From Trachythela sp. YZ-2020 (lineage: Eukaryota; Cnidaria; Anthozoa; Malacalcyonacea; Clavulariidae), in the NCBI GenBank assembly GCA_016169945.1, contig JADLSH010000355.1, positions 1,049,501 to 1,113,500 of the forward strand: 64,000 nucleotides of DNA, in the 5' to 3' direction. The position numbers were made by a program, and so were the translations under genes. Under the pieces are notes generated by a model. The model was not told the DNA's origin. It made no database searches and saw nothing but the letters and a program-made list of their open reading frames with translations. This document shows, piece by piece, positions 45,301 through 57,000 of the stretch (positions are counted from its first letter, which is position 1; the number at the start of each line of letters is the position of its first letter).

Positions 45301-48300
45301 CACACCTAAGGTGGAAGGGTGTGCGCAACAGACTTGTAGCAAGCTTGTCAATAAGTTGAAACAATGTTGTCATTTTATCAAGTTGCTACAAGGTTGTCAC
45401 TCACAACACAACTTGTTAACAAGCTGCTGAATTGCAGGACGATAACAGGTTGTTGGAAACTTGTAACAAGTCTGCTCAGTTAACAACCTTGTAGCAAGTT
45501 ATCGACAAACCGTTGACAACTTATCAACAAGCTAGGAACAAGCAGTGCGAACACATCCTGATAACAAGTTGTTGAAACAGCATTGGTACAAGTCAGCTCC
45601 AGGTTTGTTACAACTTGGGCGTTTTTACGTGTGTACAGAAGCAGGCATAATAAGGGGCAGCGCGCGCGCTAACCGTATTTGGCAGTCGTGCTTTACAAAT
45701 TTGTAACATATACATACATGTTCGGGGGCTTCGCCCTTCCTCTCAGCGACATCAACGGGAGGGAAATCACTCACACCAAACTTTCCTGCATAATATTCCT
45801 TCGTGAACTGATCACAGTCGTACAACAGAAATCTGCGGCCAAGCATTGTTACCGTACGCCCCACCATTAAGTCCGAGGGACGGAACCAATCACTGATCTC
45901 ATGTTCTGTCAACTCTAACACGGCACGAGGAAACGAGGCTGTAAAGTATAGGATTGGTTATAGTTTCGCCTCAGTCACATGCGAGAAGAGTGCTTCCAGT
46001 TTGACTCTACCAAACACCACAGGTTTTCTCCAGGTACTCCAGTTTCGTCCTGTAGTAACACTGGAACGATGAGGGATGACCCTCACTGGACCTTTATGGA
46101 GAACAGCTTAGACCTAAACTAACTTCCTATTAATTCTAAACTATTCTCCCTAGAGGTCTCCTAAGAGCCATCTCTTATTGGTCCGGTGTACGGCAGATGG
46201 AAGGCGACGTATCTGGGGAAAACCTGCGATGTTTACAATCAAACTGGAAGCATCTTCTCAACGCGACGAAGGCATAATTACAATCAGAAATTAAAACTGC
46301 CAGGGATTTATACAAGCACTGTAGTCTACTACCGTTTTTCAGAAGAAGATTGAGTTTCTTAGTTACTGTGAAGTGTGGGGTCTCATGGCGAACCCCTCAA
46401 TAGACGCTGAGAATGTGTTTCCCCGGAATTTTTTTTAACTTTCACAAGCCCCAGATTCCAGAAGACAGTACATTTCCGGTGATCTCTGCGAGGAGTTTCC
46501 CGAAAAATGGCTCAAAGGCAAGAGTAATATGCGTATATAAGCGTGTGAACTTACTCAGAATCGAATATCTTCTTCCTTTCACCAAAATATATTCACACTT
46601 GCCACAACTTCGTTCGGATTGTTGTGAAAAAATAATTATGGAGAAAGACTGAGTTTCAAAACTCAATTTAAGATTGAGTATTTACTACCGTTTATCGGTA
46701 GTAGAAAAGTGCTTGTATAAATGCATGAACTGCATATTGCAGGAATCGAGCCCCTGAGTAACAGAGGTGAAAGGTATATGCATGAACCACTGTGACATCA
46801 ATACTAGTGCCTGTCAAGACCACAATTTACCACTACAATTGGCTAGGACGCGGCTTTGTGCAATTGTGCTCAATGTGCTGCCTAAAATGATCGAAAACAC
46901 ATCGACGTGTGACTAGAAGGATATTTGCTCGAAAGTCGAAACGTCCAAAGCAGGAAAGAGCCTGGGTACGAGGTTGACTTATTCCAATCTTTTTCAGGTA
47001 GTTCAGACACAAATCGTGGCAAAATCTTTACACTATATGTCCACTGAATCTTACATGTAGTCGTGTCTCTATCCTTGGGCAATTTCTGTCTTTGAATAAG
47101 AACAGGGAATGGATCTCTCCCGTCGTTTGCGCTGTGAACTTCGCGAACCTCAACCGTGTCATCCACAAGATAGTAATGAAGAATCTAGAAAAGATATTAT
47201 GAACTTTTGTTCACGGGTTTTTAAATAATGCGAAATGAAAACGGAATGCTTGATAGCTTCGTGTGAACAGAAAAGCCGTCCTTTTCGTTTCGGTGGGGAC
47301 CAAAAATAACATGCTTAAAAAAAACTTGACTTTACATTATTTATTGGCTTGGAACAATTATAGAATAGCTGTCCAATTTTTCTACCCTACCACTGACGAG
47401 TAAAATCGTCTGGCATTAGACAGAGTAAAATACTAAAGTAGGGCGCATCTGGACGCATTGCAAGCTAATGGGTTAAACACACAAAGAATCACAGTCCTTG
47501 TAGAGTGAGAGAAAATGTGAATTTGAAATCCCCAACTTACATACGGTCGCATTTCGCCAAACATATTATCTCTGTCGTCCCAGACGCAATAAAATCTCAA
47601 AACTTTGCGATCCATCACCAAAAACTGCCTCAGTTTATCAAAATCTGAGGGTGTGATGTAGCTACGTGGTGGCTGCTTCCTGCCTTCAGCGTATGGGTCT
47701 TTGCTGATTTCCTCCTGCGGGTTTAGTTCAATGCCTTCACTTGCCATGAATTCCTAGAGGATAAAAATATAGAATGTGATAACTTATTAAAATATTGACC
47801 ATTTTTCAGTACACTGTAAGTCCTCTATTCACCTCCCTGGTGGCTCATTCATGCCGTTGTTTTAACTCATTGGAGAGTGGGCTTATTGGAGAGTGGGGTT
47901 ATTGGAGAGTGGGGTTATTGGAGGGGGGGGTTATTGGAGAGTGGGCTTGTTGAAGGGGGAGCTTATTGGAGGGGAGTTTATTGGAGAGTGGGCTTATTGG
48001 AGAGTGGAGTTATTGGAGGGGGGTTTATTGGAGAGTGGGCTTGTTGAAGGGGGAGGCTTATTGGAGGGGGGGGGGTTATTGGAGAGTGGGCTTATTGAAT
48101 AGTGGGTTATTAGAGAAAGGGGCTTATTGGAGATGAGGACTTATTAGAGAGGTGGCTTATTGCTTATTGGAGAGAGGCTAAGGGGGAGGGGGGCTTATAA
48201 GAGGGGGCTAATTGGAGAGGGAGGATAATTGGAGAGGGGGATTGTTAGAGAGAGGAATTAATAGCTAGAGGATTTAATAAGGTATCAGAATTCTATCGCC

Positions 48301-49658
48301 AACAGATGAGCCATCAGGTGACCGTGGAGGACACATATAATTATGCCACTGGGGGACACATCACACTGCAACTCATTCCCCTGGGGTAAAACCCACTTAT
48401 GAACGGCACTCGTAGTTCAGACTTGTCCATACCTTGGTCCATTCATCACAGTTACAAATTCGAATGGCTTTGCCGTAGAACGTGACGTTGATCGCCAGAT
48501 TCAGATCTTTCCAATGCCAGCAATTTCCAAGGTCATCTTTTGGAAGTTGTTGTCGTTTGATGAGCTTGCCTTGAGGAATACCACTGACAAAAAGTGATTG
48601 TTTAAAGTTTACCAATTAATGTACAATACTTTCTCATTGAAGAGTATGATATGTAATTCAATGGAAAAATTCTCACTTGACCCCGGCTAGAATTCAGCTC
48701 TACTTTACAATTAAGCGCCTGCCACTGTTACGAGGTTGGCAATTCTCATACTTATCTGAATAGAGTTGTCTATGGTCAGTGCACCCTTGCTTGTTAGTGC
48801 ATTGATTATTAACTTAAGTTCATAATTAATATTAGTTAATAGGTTAACTCTGTTAAAAATTTTCAGCTCATATAGCAATTACCCAACAATATTTTTCACA
48901 GTAGCCCTTTGCTGAGCTCATTGAAAACTTCAAAGCTTCCCCCCTCATTTATGCACATTCAAAATGAATAATGCGTGCATATATAAATTACAGTGTATTG
49001 CTAGGCAAAGCCCATAATCTCAGAATTTCCATAATCTGCCTCTGTGCTCTGCTTTTACTAGAATTGCTTGCCAATTCAGCTCCTTAGACCACCTGTAAAA
49101 ACTACATAACCCTCCCACCAGGACACCAAAATATTTATAAACATTTAACGGCCCTACCTGTTTTCAACAACCGGTTCAATAACAGCTATTGAATCATCTT
49201 CTAAATAATAATAGATCTTCACCGGCCGTACTCTGTAATACTCGTCGGCCGATTCGTGAACTGTTTGCTTAAAATAGCCCAAAAAGAGCAGCACTTTCTT
49301 GTCAAAACCCACATGGGCTGGGATAAAATCCTCTGGAGGGGCTTGTACTTTTTGGCCATAAGTTAAACTCGGTTTGAAATTGGCCAATTCGTCTAATTCT
49401 TCTCGAGTTAGCTGGCTAACAGGCAAAGGATCTCCTCCGATTGCTGTCTTCGGTGTATTAGGCAAAGCATAGCCGTTCTTCCAACCTAAACTTTGTGACC
49501 GATGAAAGCGGGTTTTCTACAAAAACAGGAATGAAAAGGCATCAAACATTTTGTAGTTTACAAAAAAGTTTACACAAACGCATCGAAGAAAACTTGAATA
49601 ATTCAAAACCTACCGTTGGATCGTTGAAATTATTGCCGGGCAAGAAAGGCAAAGCCAT
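42334..49658 (-). CDS. EFHC1: EFHC1-type DM10-domain ciliary microtubule protein, 3' end not found
   Basis: Exons: 49614-49658 (ATG), 49158-49516, 48433-48583, 47541-47753, 47055-47184, 45718-45938, 44964-45104, 42334-42749. They total 1676 nt, about 558 residues, in phase throughout. The start is [15 protein letters not shown], then [17 protein letters not shown]. The first DM10 domain has [27 protein letters not shown] and [12 protein letters not shown]. The second has [34 protein letters not shown] and [13 protein letters not shown]. The third has [40 protein letters not shown] and [24 protein letters not shown]1 is an inner-junction/axonemal microtubule-associated protein. Spacing and sequence fit EFHC1 better than EFHC2. 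The last exon ends in a good donor (GTAATG), so coding should continue. The EF-hand part was not found before MRPL53. Confidence 0.92.
43072..44870 (-). repeat. Largest SINE-tail satellite array, about 15 units plus SINE body
   Basis: Some 15 units of 110-120 bp (TTTATACTGGATAGCTCTAT to ACTACAGGAGGAAACC) lie in EFHC1 intron 7. Central units (43180-44390) are almost identical, and the outermost are more diverged. The array ends in a degraded SINE body (GATGTTTGGTAGAGACAAAC, 44769). Confidence 0.95.
45320..45615. repeat. Palindrome-rich AACAAGTTGTTG repeat, copy 1
   Basis: AACTTGTTAACAAG, AACAGGTTGTTGGAAACTTG, TAACAACCTTGTAGCAAGTT and AACAAGCAGTGCGAACACAT. Inverted TTGTTAACAAG-type motifs recur every 20-30 bp. 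Same family at 50838-51000 and 63365-63655. EFHC1 intron 6. Confidence 0.8.
45960..46810. mobile_element. SINE copies, one split by a MITE, EFHC1 intron 5
   Basis: A + oriented SINE (45960-46130) is followed by a - oriented SINE whose body (46190-46300) is interrupted and resumes at 46722 (AACTGCATATTGCAGGAATC, then GAGCCCC). The interrupting element is listed separately. Confidence 0.65.
46303..46722. mobile_element. MITE inserted inside a SINE, TIR TTTATACAAGCAC
   Basis: TTTATACAAGCACTGTAGT at 46306 pairs with GTGCTTGTATAAA ending at 46721. GTAGTCTACTACCG and CTACCGTTTATCGGTAGTAG lie just inside. Removing it rejoins the SINE body. Confidence 0.65.
47385..47478. mobile_element. MITE fragment, TAAAATCGTCTGGC family
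   Basis: TACCCTACCACTGACGAGTA, AAATCGTCTGGCATTAGACA and GCATTGCAAGCTAATGGGTT match 10494-10595 closely. EFHC1 intron 4. Confidence 0.65.
47870..48270. repeat. G-rich 16-18-bp minisatellite TTATTGGAGAGTGGGGT
   Basis: About 20 imperfect units rich in GAGTGGG and GGGGG in EFHC1 intron 3. The G-rich strand is the non-transcribed-sense strand, so the EFHC1 transcript would be C-rich here. Confidence 0.9.
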
Positions 49659-50344
49659 TGTTGAATGTAAAAACGATTTTTTCCCAAAGCTAAAGCGAAG
49701 TTTTGGTTGTTTTCTCAGACAATATTTTGCTAGACTGGTCTGCCCTCTTGTTCCAATTTGTGTTTTTAAAGACAGCGTCCTGTTGCCTGGCAACACTGTC
49801 GTGACCATAATTAGTGACCGCAATATATTTAACTGGAACGTCAAAATACATGACCTCAGAAATTTACCGTCGATTGCAACTATCCGTGTCGGTATTAGAG
49901 AGGTTCAACTGTCCCAAACTTCGACCTTTTCCAAGCGTAGAGTTAAAATTTAAACTAACAATAATTCAAATCTGACACACACTACACTATAATTGGTCTA
50001 GCTAATTTCACATCAAAGGTACTAACTACTAATTAATGTTCATAAAAATTATGTAAGCCATATGCGATTCGGCAAACTCCTAACATAAATTTGTCAAATT
50101 TCGAGTCCCTGAAATGGTATTTCCTGCATTCTGGGTAAACGTTTTATAGCGATTGGCCCCATGGGCACGGCTTTTATTCCTGACCGAGGCCCAAAAAGCT
50201 GCCAGTCCGCCCCTGCTTTGCATAAAAATTAGAATGATCGAAAGGGCGATCAGTATAGCACGATATATTATAGAACATAACGGCCAAATTAAATTACGGG
50301 GACATATACGTCAGAAAATGTCTTGCAAATTGCGTTTTTTGAAC

Positions 50345-50625
50345 GAAGCTGTAACTTGTCTCCTTAATATACAAATAGTAAATTTAGTGTTTTTTGATAG
50401 ATTAAGGTTTGCTCTTTCACACTACATGCACCATAACTTAGTAACTGGTCGGAGACAAACAAATTTTGGCAATTTGCAAGACATATTTTCCGACATTCTG
50501 GCAATTTTTTGACGTCGTCATTTCAGGCCAAAATGTTTTTATGTCTCCGACCAGTTACTAAGTTATGGTGCATGTAGTGTGAAAGAGCACACCTTAATCT
50601 ATTTGCATATTAAGGAGACAAGGGG
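50345..50625. mobile_element. Foldback MITE with ~80-110-bp arms
   Basis: GTAACTTGTCTCCTTAATAT, CACTACATGCACCATAACTT and AGTAACTGGTCGGAGACA are repeated inverted as TGTCTCCGACCAGTTACTAA, GTTATGGTGCATGTAGTGTG and ATATTAAGGAGACAAG. The left arm contains a ~30-bp insertion relative to the right. Confidence 0.85.
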
Positions 50626-50837
50626 TATGCCCCCCCCAATACCCTCTTTAGTTACGGCCCTAAACCTATGACTATAGGTTCGAAACGTATTTCAAATATT
50701 CCTTGGTGTATGTATATGTATAGCGTTTTAAAGATATGAATATATGATAATATTGGAAATATACATCAGTTCACGATAAGAGTACGGTGTAGCTAAAAGA
50801 CTGAAAAAGACAAATAGGTAGGTCCCAGTAAAAGCGT

Positions 50838-51000
50838 TACAAGGTTATCACTCGCAACTTGTTAACAAGTTGTTGAATTGCAGTAGGATAACAAGTTGTT
50901 GGAGTAACTTGTAACAAGTCTGTTGAGTCAACAACCTTGTAGCAAGTTGTCAACAAGCCGATGACAACTTGTCAACAAGCTTTGGGAACAAGCAGTGCGA
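50838..51000. repeat. AACAAGTTGTTG repeat, copy 2
   Basis: AACTTGTTAACAAGTTGTTG, AATTGCAGTAGGATAACAAG and TTGTCAACAAGCTTTGGGAA align with copy 1 at 45400-45560. Confidence 0.8.
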
Positions 51001-51095
51001 ATCGGTATCAGATATCATGAGAAGAATCAAGAACATTCTCATTCTGATGAGACGCTGCACGATAGCGCTTAGTGAAACCCGTCTATTCCCCACTA

Positions 51096-54000
51096 CTACA
51101 CAATATTAGACCTCCTCCGATTTAAATCCTTCCCATCAGCGGTATCCTTGCCACCTCTTGCCATACTTCGTGTAACACGAGTGTAAGATTTCGTCGCGGA
51201 AGGTCTCTGACTCAGGCCCTCGCGCTGTGCCATGTGTCTACCATTACTGCTGACGTAATTGTAGGTCTTGCTGTTTTCATCCGAGGGGAGATTGGCGAGA
51301 ATCTCACTCTTTGTTTCGGTCTCCGCTTTCTATGAAACAAAATATCTCAACTATAAGTAACGTTATTGCAAAATAAAGGCCAAATGGTTAGTTTTTAGGG
51401 AGGGAGGAAAACCGGAGTACCCGGAGAAAAACCCTCGAAGCACAGGAGAGAACCAACCAATCTCTACTTTCAAGAGTTTTCACCCAACCTGAGTAAATGT
51501 CCCACCTTCGACCTACAAAAGCAGGCTTAACTCAGCAGGAAGGGGGCCCTGAGTGTACCTGCCATTCGTTCTATCCAGGAGGATGCCCAAACATTAGATT
51601 ATTCAACACTTATAGTAGAAGGTGCTTGTGGATGGAATATTCGATCGAAAATTTATATGCATTTTTAGATTCCAATAGGCAAAAGTGAAAATGCATGCAA
51701 CTTTCTGGGCCTCTGGAACTGACCAAAAAAAAAAATAATACATAACAAAAAAAAAAAAAATTAATTACTAGTAGAGTATAGTTATAAATATTTAGTTTTC
51801 TGCTTTGTTTTTTGTTCTTGTTTGAAAAATTTTTCTTTTGTTTTTTTTTAGTTTCTGTTTGACTAAAACAAAACTAAAACAAGTACGTTGATGTATTATA
51901 TACAATTCAATTAGATTTTACTGCAACAACTCTGTTCTGTAATTCCAGTTAGTTAGAATCGCAGAGCCGCGCACGCGGGAATCGCAGTGGCTGCAGGTTC
52001 ACCCCTTTGCAACTTTTGCAACTTTGCAACAGGGGTAAAAAAAAATCTGAATATTCCATCTACAAACACCTTCTACCATAAGTTCTATCGAACGAGATGC
52101 TGAGAAAAAAACAAACAAAAAAAACACTTACCCTATTTCGTCTTATAATCATAACACAGACAATTAAAAAGCTAAAAACCAACTATAGAACGAAAAGAAA
52201 TGAATTTTAAACAAAATGACAGGTGTGAACGACCAAGTAAATACTAGTCTAGTAAACAGAGGTTAAAGTGAAACAAAATTGACTTTATTTATACTGGATA
52301 ACTGACAGTTCTCCCTAGATGTTCAGAAAGGAAGTTCCTTGATGATCCAGTGTTACGACAGAAGGAAACCAGTGTACTCGGAGAAAACCTGTGATGTTTG
52401 GTAGAGTCAAACTGGAAGCACTCTTCTCACATAAGACTGAGGTTAAACTATAATCAGACAACTGTATATTGGTGGGTTTCACCACGAGTTACAGGGCAGC
52501 AGATGGTGGTCAACTTCAGAAATGTTGGCACTTATAGGAGCAAGAAAATTAAACTACATCTCTCAATTCTACTTAATATTTGCCTTCAAATACAAGACTA
52601 TACTTCTATACTGTTTTCTTACTTTGATAACTGCAGGTTGACCACCATTTGCTGCACGATAATGCTTAGTGAAATCCAGCGATTGCAGGAATTAAGCCCT
52701 GGTCACAGAGGTGAAGGACAATGTACTAACCACCAACAGTACCAAACTTTGTCTTACCTGAAACAGAAGCCATAGTACAATATTGATCTTTTCTGTTTTA
52801 GCAAAAAGTTCCGTACCAAATTTAATGCAGATTAACAATTCCACGGTCGTGATAGCGCTGAAATTATGTAAAAAACGAGAATCAATACTTTAGTGACCGC
52901 GATTTGTTTCTGAATCTGGAAAACACTTCGGGCGTTTCGAGCAAATGCCAATAGTCAGGATATTAGTAGAGACAAAATAGACTTTGGCTATTAACATCCT
53001 GAAGAAGGGCCCTCGCTCGAAACGTCCGAAGTGTTTTTATCTTTTCAGGTAGTTCAGACACAAACCACGACAGTTTATTGTAGAATACTACCTACACTGG
53101 ACCACCACGTTTGAGATATCTTTTTCAGGTAGTTCAGACACAAACCACGGCAGCTTATTGTAGAATAATACCTACACTGGACCACCACGTTTGAGATAAC
53201 GTTTTCAGGTAGTTCAGACACAAACCACGACAGCTTATTGTAGAATACTACCTACACTGGACCACCACGTTTGAGATATCTTCAGGTAGTTCAGACACAA
53301 ACCACGGCAGCTAATTGTAGAATACTACCTACACTGGACCCAAAATGCGATTTTAGTCGGCACATAAAGAAATAAACGATTTTAGTCGGCATATGACTAA
53401 CACATAAAACGGAAATTGTTTTTGTTTTTAAGAAGGTAATTTATTATTTGGATATTAGCATTAGAGTTTTATGATAATGTTTATAGTCCACTGGACCACC
53501 ACGTTTGAGATATCATTTTCAGGTAGTTCAGACACAAACGACGGCAGCTTATTGTAGAATACTACCTACACTGGACCTCCACGTTTGAGATATCTTTTTC
53601 AGGTAGTTCAGACACAAACCACGGCAGCTTATTGTAGAATACTACATACACTGGACCACCACGTTTGAGATATCTTTTTCAGGTAGATCAGACACAAACC
53701 ACGACAGCTTATTGTAGAATACTACCTACACTGGACCCCCACGTTTGAGATATCTTTTTCAGGTTGTTCAGACACAAACCACGGCAGCTTATTGTAGAAT
53801 ACTACCTACACTGGACCTCCACGTTTGAGATATCTTTTTCAGGTAGTTCAGACACAAACCACGGCAGCTTATTGTAGAATACTACCTACACTGGACCACC
53901 ACGTTTGAGATATCTTCAGGTAGTTCAGACACAAACCACGGCAGCTTATTGTAGAATACTACCTACACTGGACCACCACGTTTGAGATATCATTTTCAGG

Positions 54001-57000
54001 TAGTTCAGACACAAACCACGGCAGCTTATTGTAGAATACTACCTACACTGGACCTCCACGTTTGAGATATCTTTTTCAGGTAGTTCAGACACAAACCACG
54101 ACAGCTTATTGTAGAATACTACCTACACTTACATAAATACCCAACATTGGGTTCCCATCCTTTTGGTCCTTGTGTCTGTTACAAAAATATAGTATTGCCT
54201 AAAATAGAGCAAATTTAAAATAAATAAGACTACACAAACCAAGGCAGCTAATTGTAGAATATACTGGTCCTATGCTGAACTGAACACTACCTACAGGTAT
54301 ACTGCGTTTGAGAGATTTTTTCACGTAGTTCAGAAACAAACTACGGCAACTTATTGCAGAATACTTCTGACACCAGAGAACATCATTACCTTATAGCAGG
54401 TGCAGAGATCAAACTTATGAGCAGAAGACGATAAATGTTTAGTGGATGAGGGTTTGGAATGCGAAATATATGCTTTAGGAAGAACGTGTTCAGTTCAACA
54501 ACCTAGAAGAGACATATATAAATATGACAACAAAACAACACTGTATAACAATGTGGGGATAGGTGGGTTTCACAACACAACAACCCTGACCTGCCAAATG
54601 ACACCAAGAAAATAGACAGCAAAAAGTCTTTTGTAAGTTGAATTTGAATCTGTCCAACTAACACGGGTCCAACTAGAAACGAAAAAACAACACAAAGCGT
54701 CTTAAATTCCCAATAATTTTCTCACTTACTGACATTATTTTTGTCTGAAAGTAGTCTCATGAACACAATTTTGGCACAGTTAAATGAGTTAATACAATAA
54801 GAAATGTTATACCTTGCTGGTGTAAACTGTAAAATAGCTCTTCGGAGTTTTCCAGTGGTAGTTTGAATATCTCTAAAGAAAAATAATGGATGTACCTAGT
54901 GTAACTAAAACAAAACTAACCTAATTTCTACTGGATAGCTCATCAATCTAGTCTTACAACAGGAGGAAACCAGAATACCTAGAGAAAACCTGGGGTGAAA
55001 TAGTAACTTAATTAAATAGAAACTTAATTTAAACTAAACAAACTGTATTTATACTGGATAGTAAAAGCCATAAATTCCTTATTGATCAAATGTTACTACA
55101 GGAGGAAACCTAAACTAAACTAACCTTATTTATACTGGATATCTCTATCAGTTTTGAACTGTTCTACCTAGAGGTCCAGCAAGGGTCATCTCTTATTGAT
55201 CCAGTGTTACTACAGGAAGAAACCGGAGTACCGCAGGTTTTCACCTGCGATGTTTGGTAAAGTCAAACTGGAAGTACTCTTCTCACATGTGACTGAGGTG
55301 AAATTATAATCAGACAACTGCATATTGCTGGAATCAATATTGCACTAAACACATGCACTAAACACTGTGTCATCAACATCCTAGAAAGTTTGACTTTCTT
55401 TTTAATTAGACTTACTTGATGCTCTCCCAATGATAGGCTCTCATTTCCAGCTTCTTGCAAAGATACAACCCGACATGAATACCCAAACCATTACAAATTA
55501 TGATGTCCAAGAGAATAGCATCCCACCAACACTCTTTAAAGTTGGGCAGAAGATGAGCAAAGAACACCTTAATAATATTGATTAATAATAGTATTGTAGG
55601 TGGTATTCTACAATAAGCTGCTGTGGTTTGTGTCTGAACTACCTGAAAAATATATCTCAAACGTGGAGGTCCAGTGTAGGTAGTATTCTACAATAAGCTG
55701 TCGTGGTTTGTGTCTGAACTACCTGAAAAATATATCTCAAACGTGGAGGTCCAGTGTAGGTAGTATTCTACAATAAGCTGTCGTGGTTTGTATCTGAACT
55801 ACCTGAAAAAGATATCTTAAACGTGGTGGTCCAGTGTAGGTAGTATTCTACAATAAGCTGTTGTGGTTTGTGTCTGAACTACCTGTAAAAGATATCTCAA
55901 ACATGGGGGTCCATTAAGTTCATTTATATATTAAGTGTTCACTTTTTGTGACAGCTAAATTTTGCTTGCTTTTGTAAACTGAGCCCCAAGATCTAGTGCC
56001 ACCATAACTCCATTTTCACAATAAATACTGTACGATTTACATCTCTGATTAAAATTCTCATCATTAGCCTGCATAGCAGCTGGTTTTAACATTAGCCTCT
56101 TTGTCACGTGGCAGTGCTTGTGATACCCCCTCACCCCCCTTGTGTGAATATGTGACTCTTCATCAAACACCCCCATACCCTCCAAAGCATCACATATTTT
56201 CTGAACAGCCACATAGTAACTTCCGTATTAATTAAACATTCAACATTCTACCTCAGTAATTTCCCAAGTTATACTTGCAGACCAGCACAGTACAGCGTGT
56301 CTCATCAGCAGTGATTTTCCTGCCCATCCAATGAAATGAGAGAGAATAAACAGATCCATACTGTCATACAGTTTTGCCCAACTTAACCGACAGTCTACAG
56401 CATATTCCTAAAGATAAGTCACTTGTTAAATAAGGTGGCGGTTTAATCTGGGAGACATTGCATGGTTAGTGTAATTCTGGGTTGACGAAAAACGTCAAAG
56501 CAAATTTTGCAACAGTTTGCAATACATTTTGCAATACCTTCATATCAGGGCCTGCATGTTTAAGGTCGTCATCAATAAATACGAAAATATCTTTAATTTG
56601 TTGATAATTCAGAAAGAGCAGGAACGTCAAGCCCAACAGATAAATCACACTGATACCTAAGCAGACAGCAGAAACTGTGAGTTATTATATACCTAGCATT
56701 TGTTATGAGGTAATGTGCTTATACGCACTATAAGACTAAAAATTATATTCCAGAACCTACCAAAAACTATTCTCCATAGCAATGGATGCGGCCTTGTAAA
56801 TGGACCTATAATAATAGTCATGGCAATTTATTTAATGTTGTTTAAACACAGTGTTCAGGGGCGTAAATGGTGGGGGGGGGGGGGGGTGACACCTCCAATG
56901 TGTAGAAATGGCCACTTCGTCAGGCAAAAATGAGGCCCAAAAATGTTGTTGTAATATTTTGAGACAATTTGGCAAATTTTTAATCGAAAAACCATGAAAA

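Larger units (their letters stand above)
49659..51095. other. EFHC1 upstream / PTDSS1 downstream region
   Basis: No coding exon seen. Holds a pogo-like MITE end (to about 49911), a foldback MITE (50345-50625), a scrap resembling 9350-9420 (GAGTCCCTGAAATGGTATTT) and the second AACAAGTTGTTG repeat (50838-51000). Confidence 0.5.

Noticed and set aside
47893..48102. Gly/Leu/Glu-rich forward frame
   Set aside because: Product of the G-rich minisatellite in EFHC1 intron 3.
52125..52185. Possible small PTDSS1 exon encoding FLIVCVMIIRR (minus strand)
   Set aside because: It is hydrophobic and has a GTAAGT donor, but its phase does not fit the preceding exon end, so it was not included.
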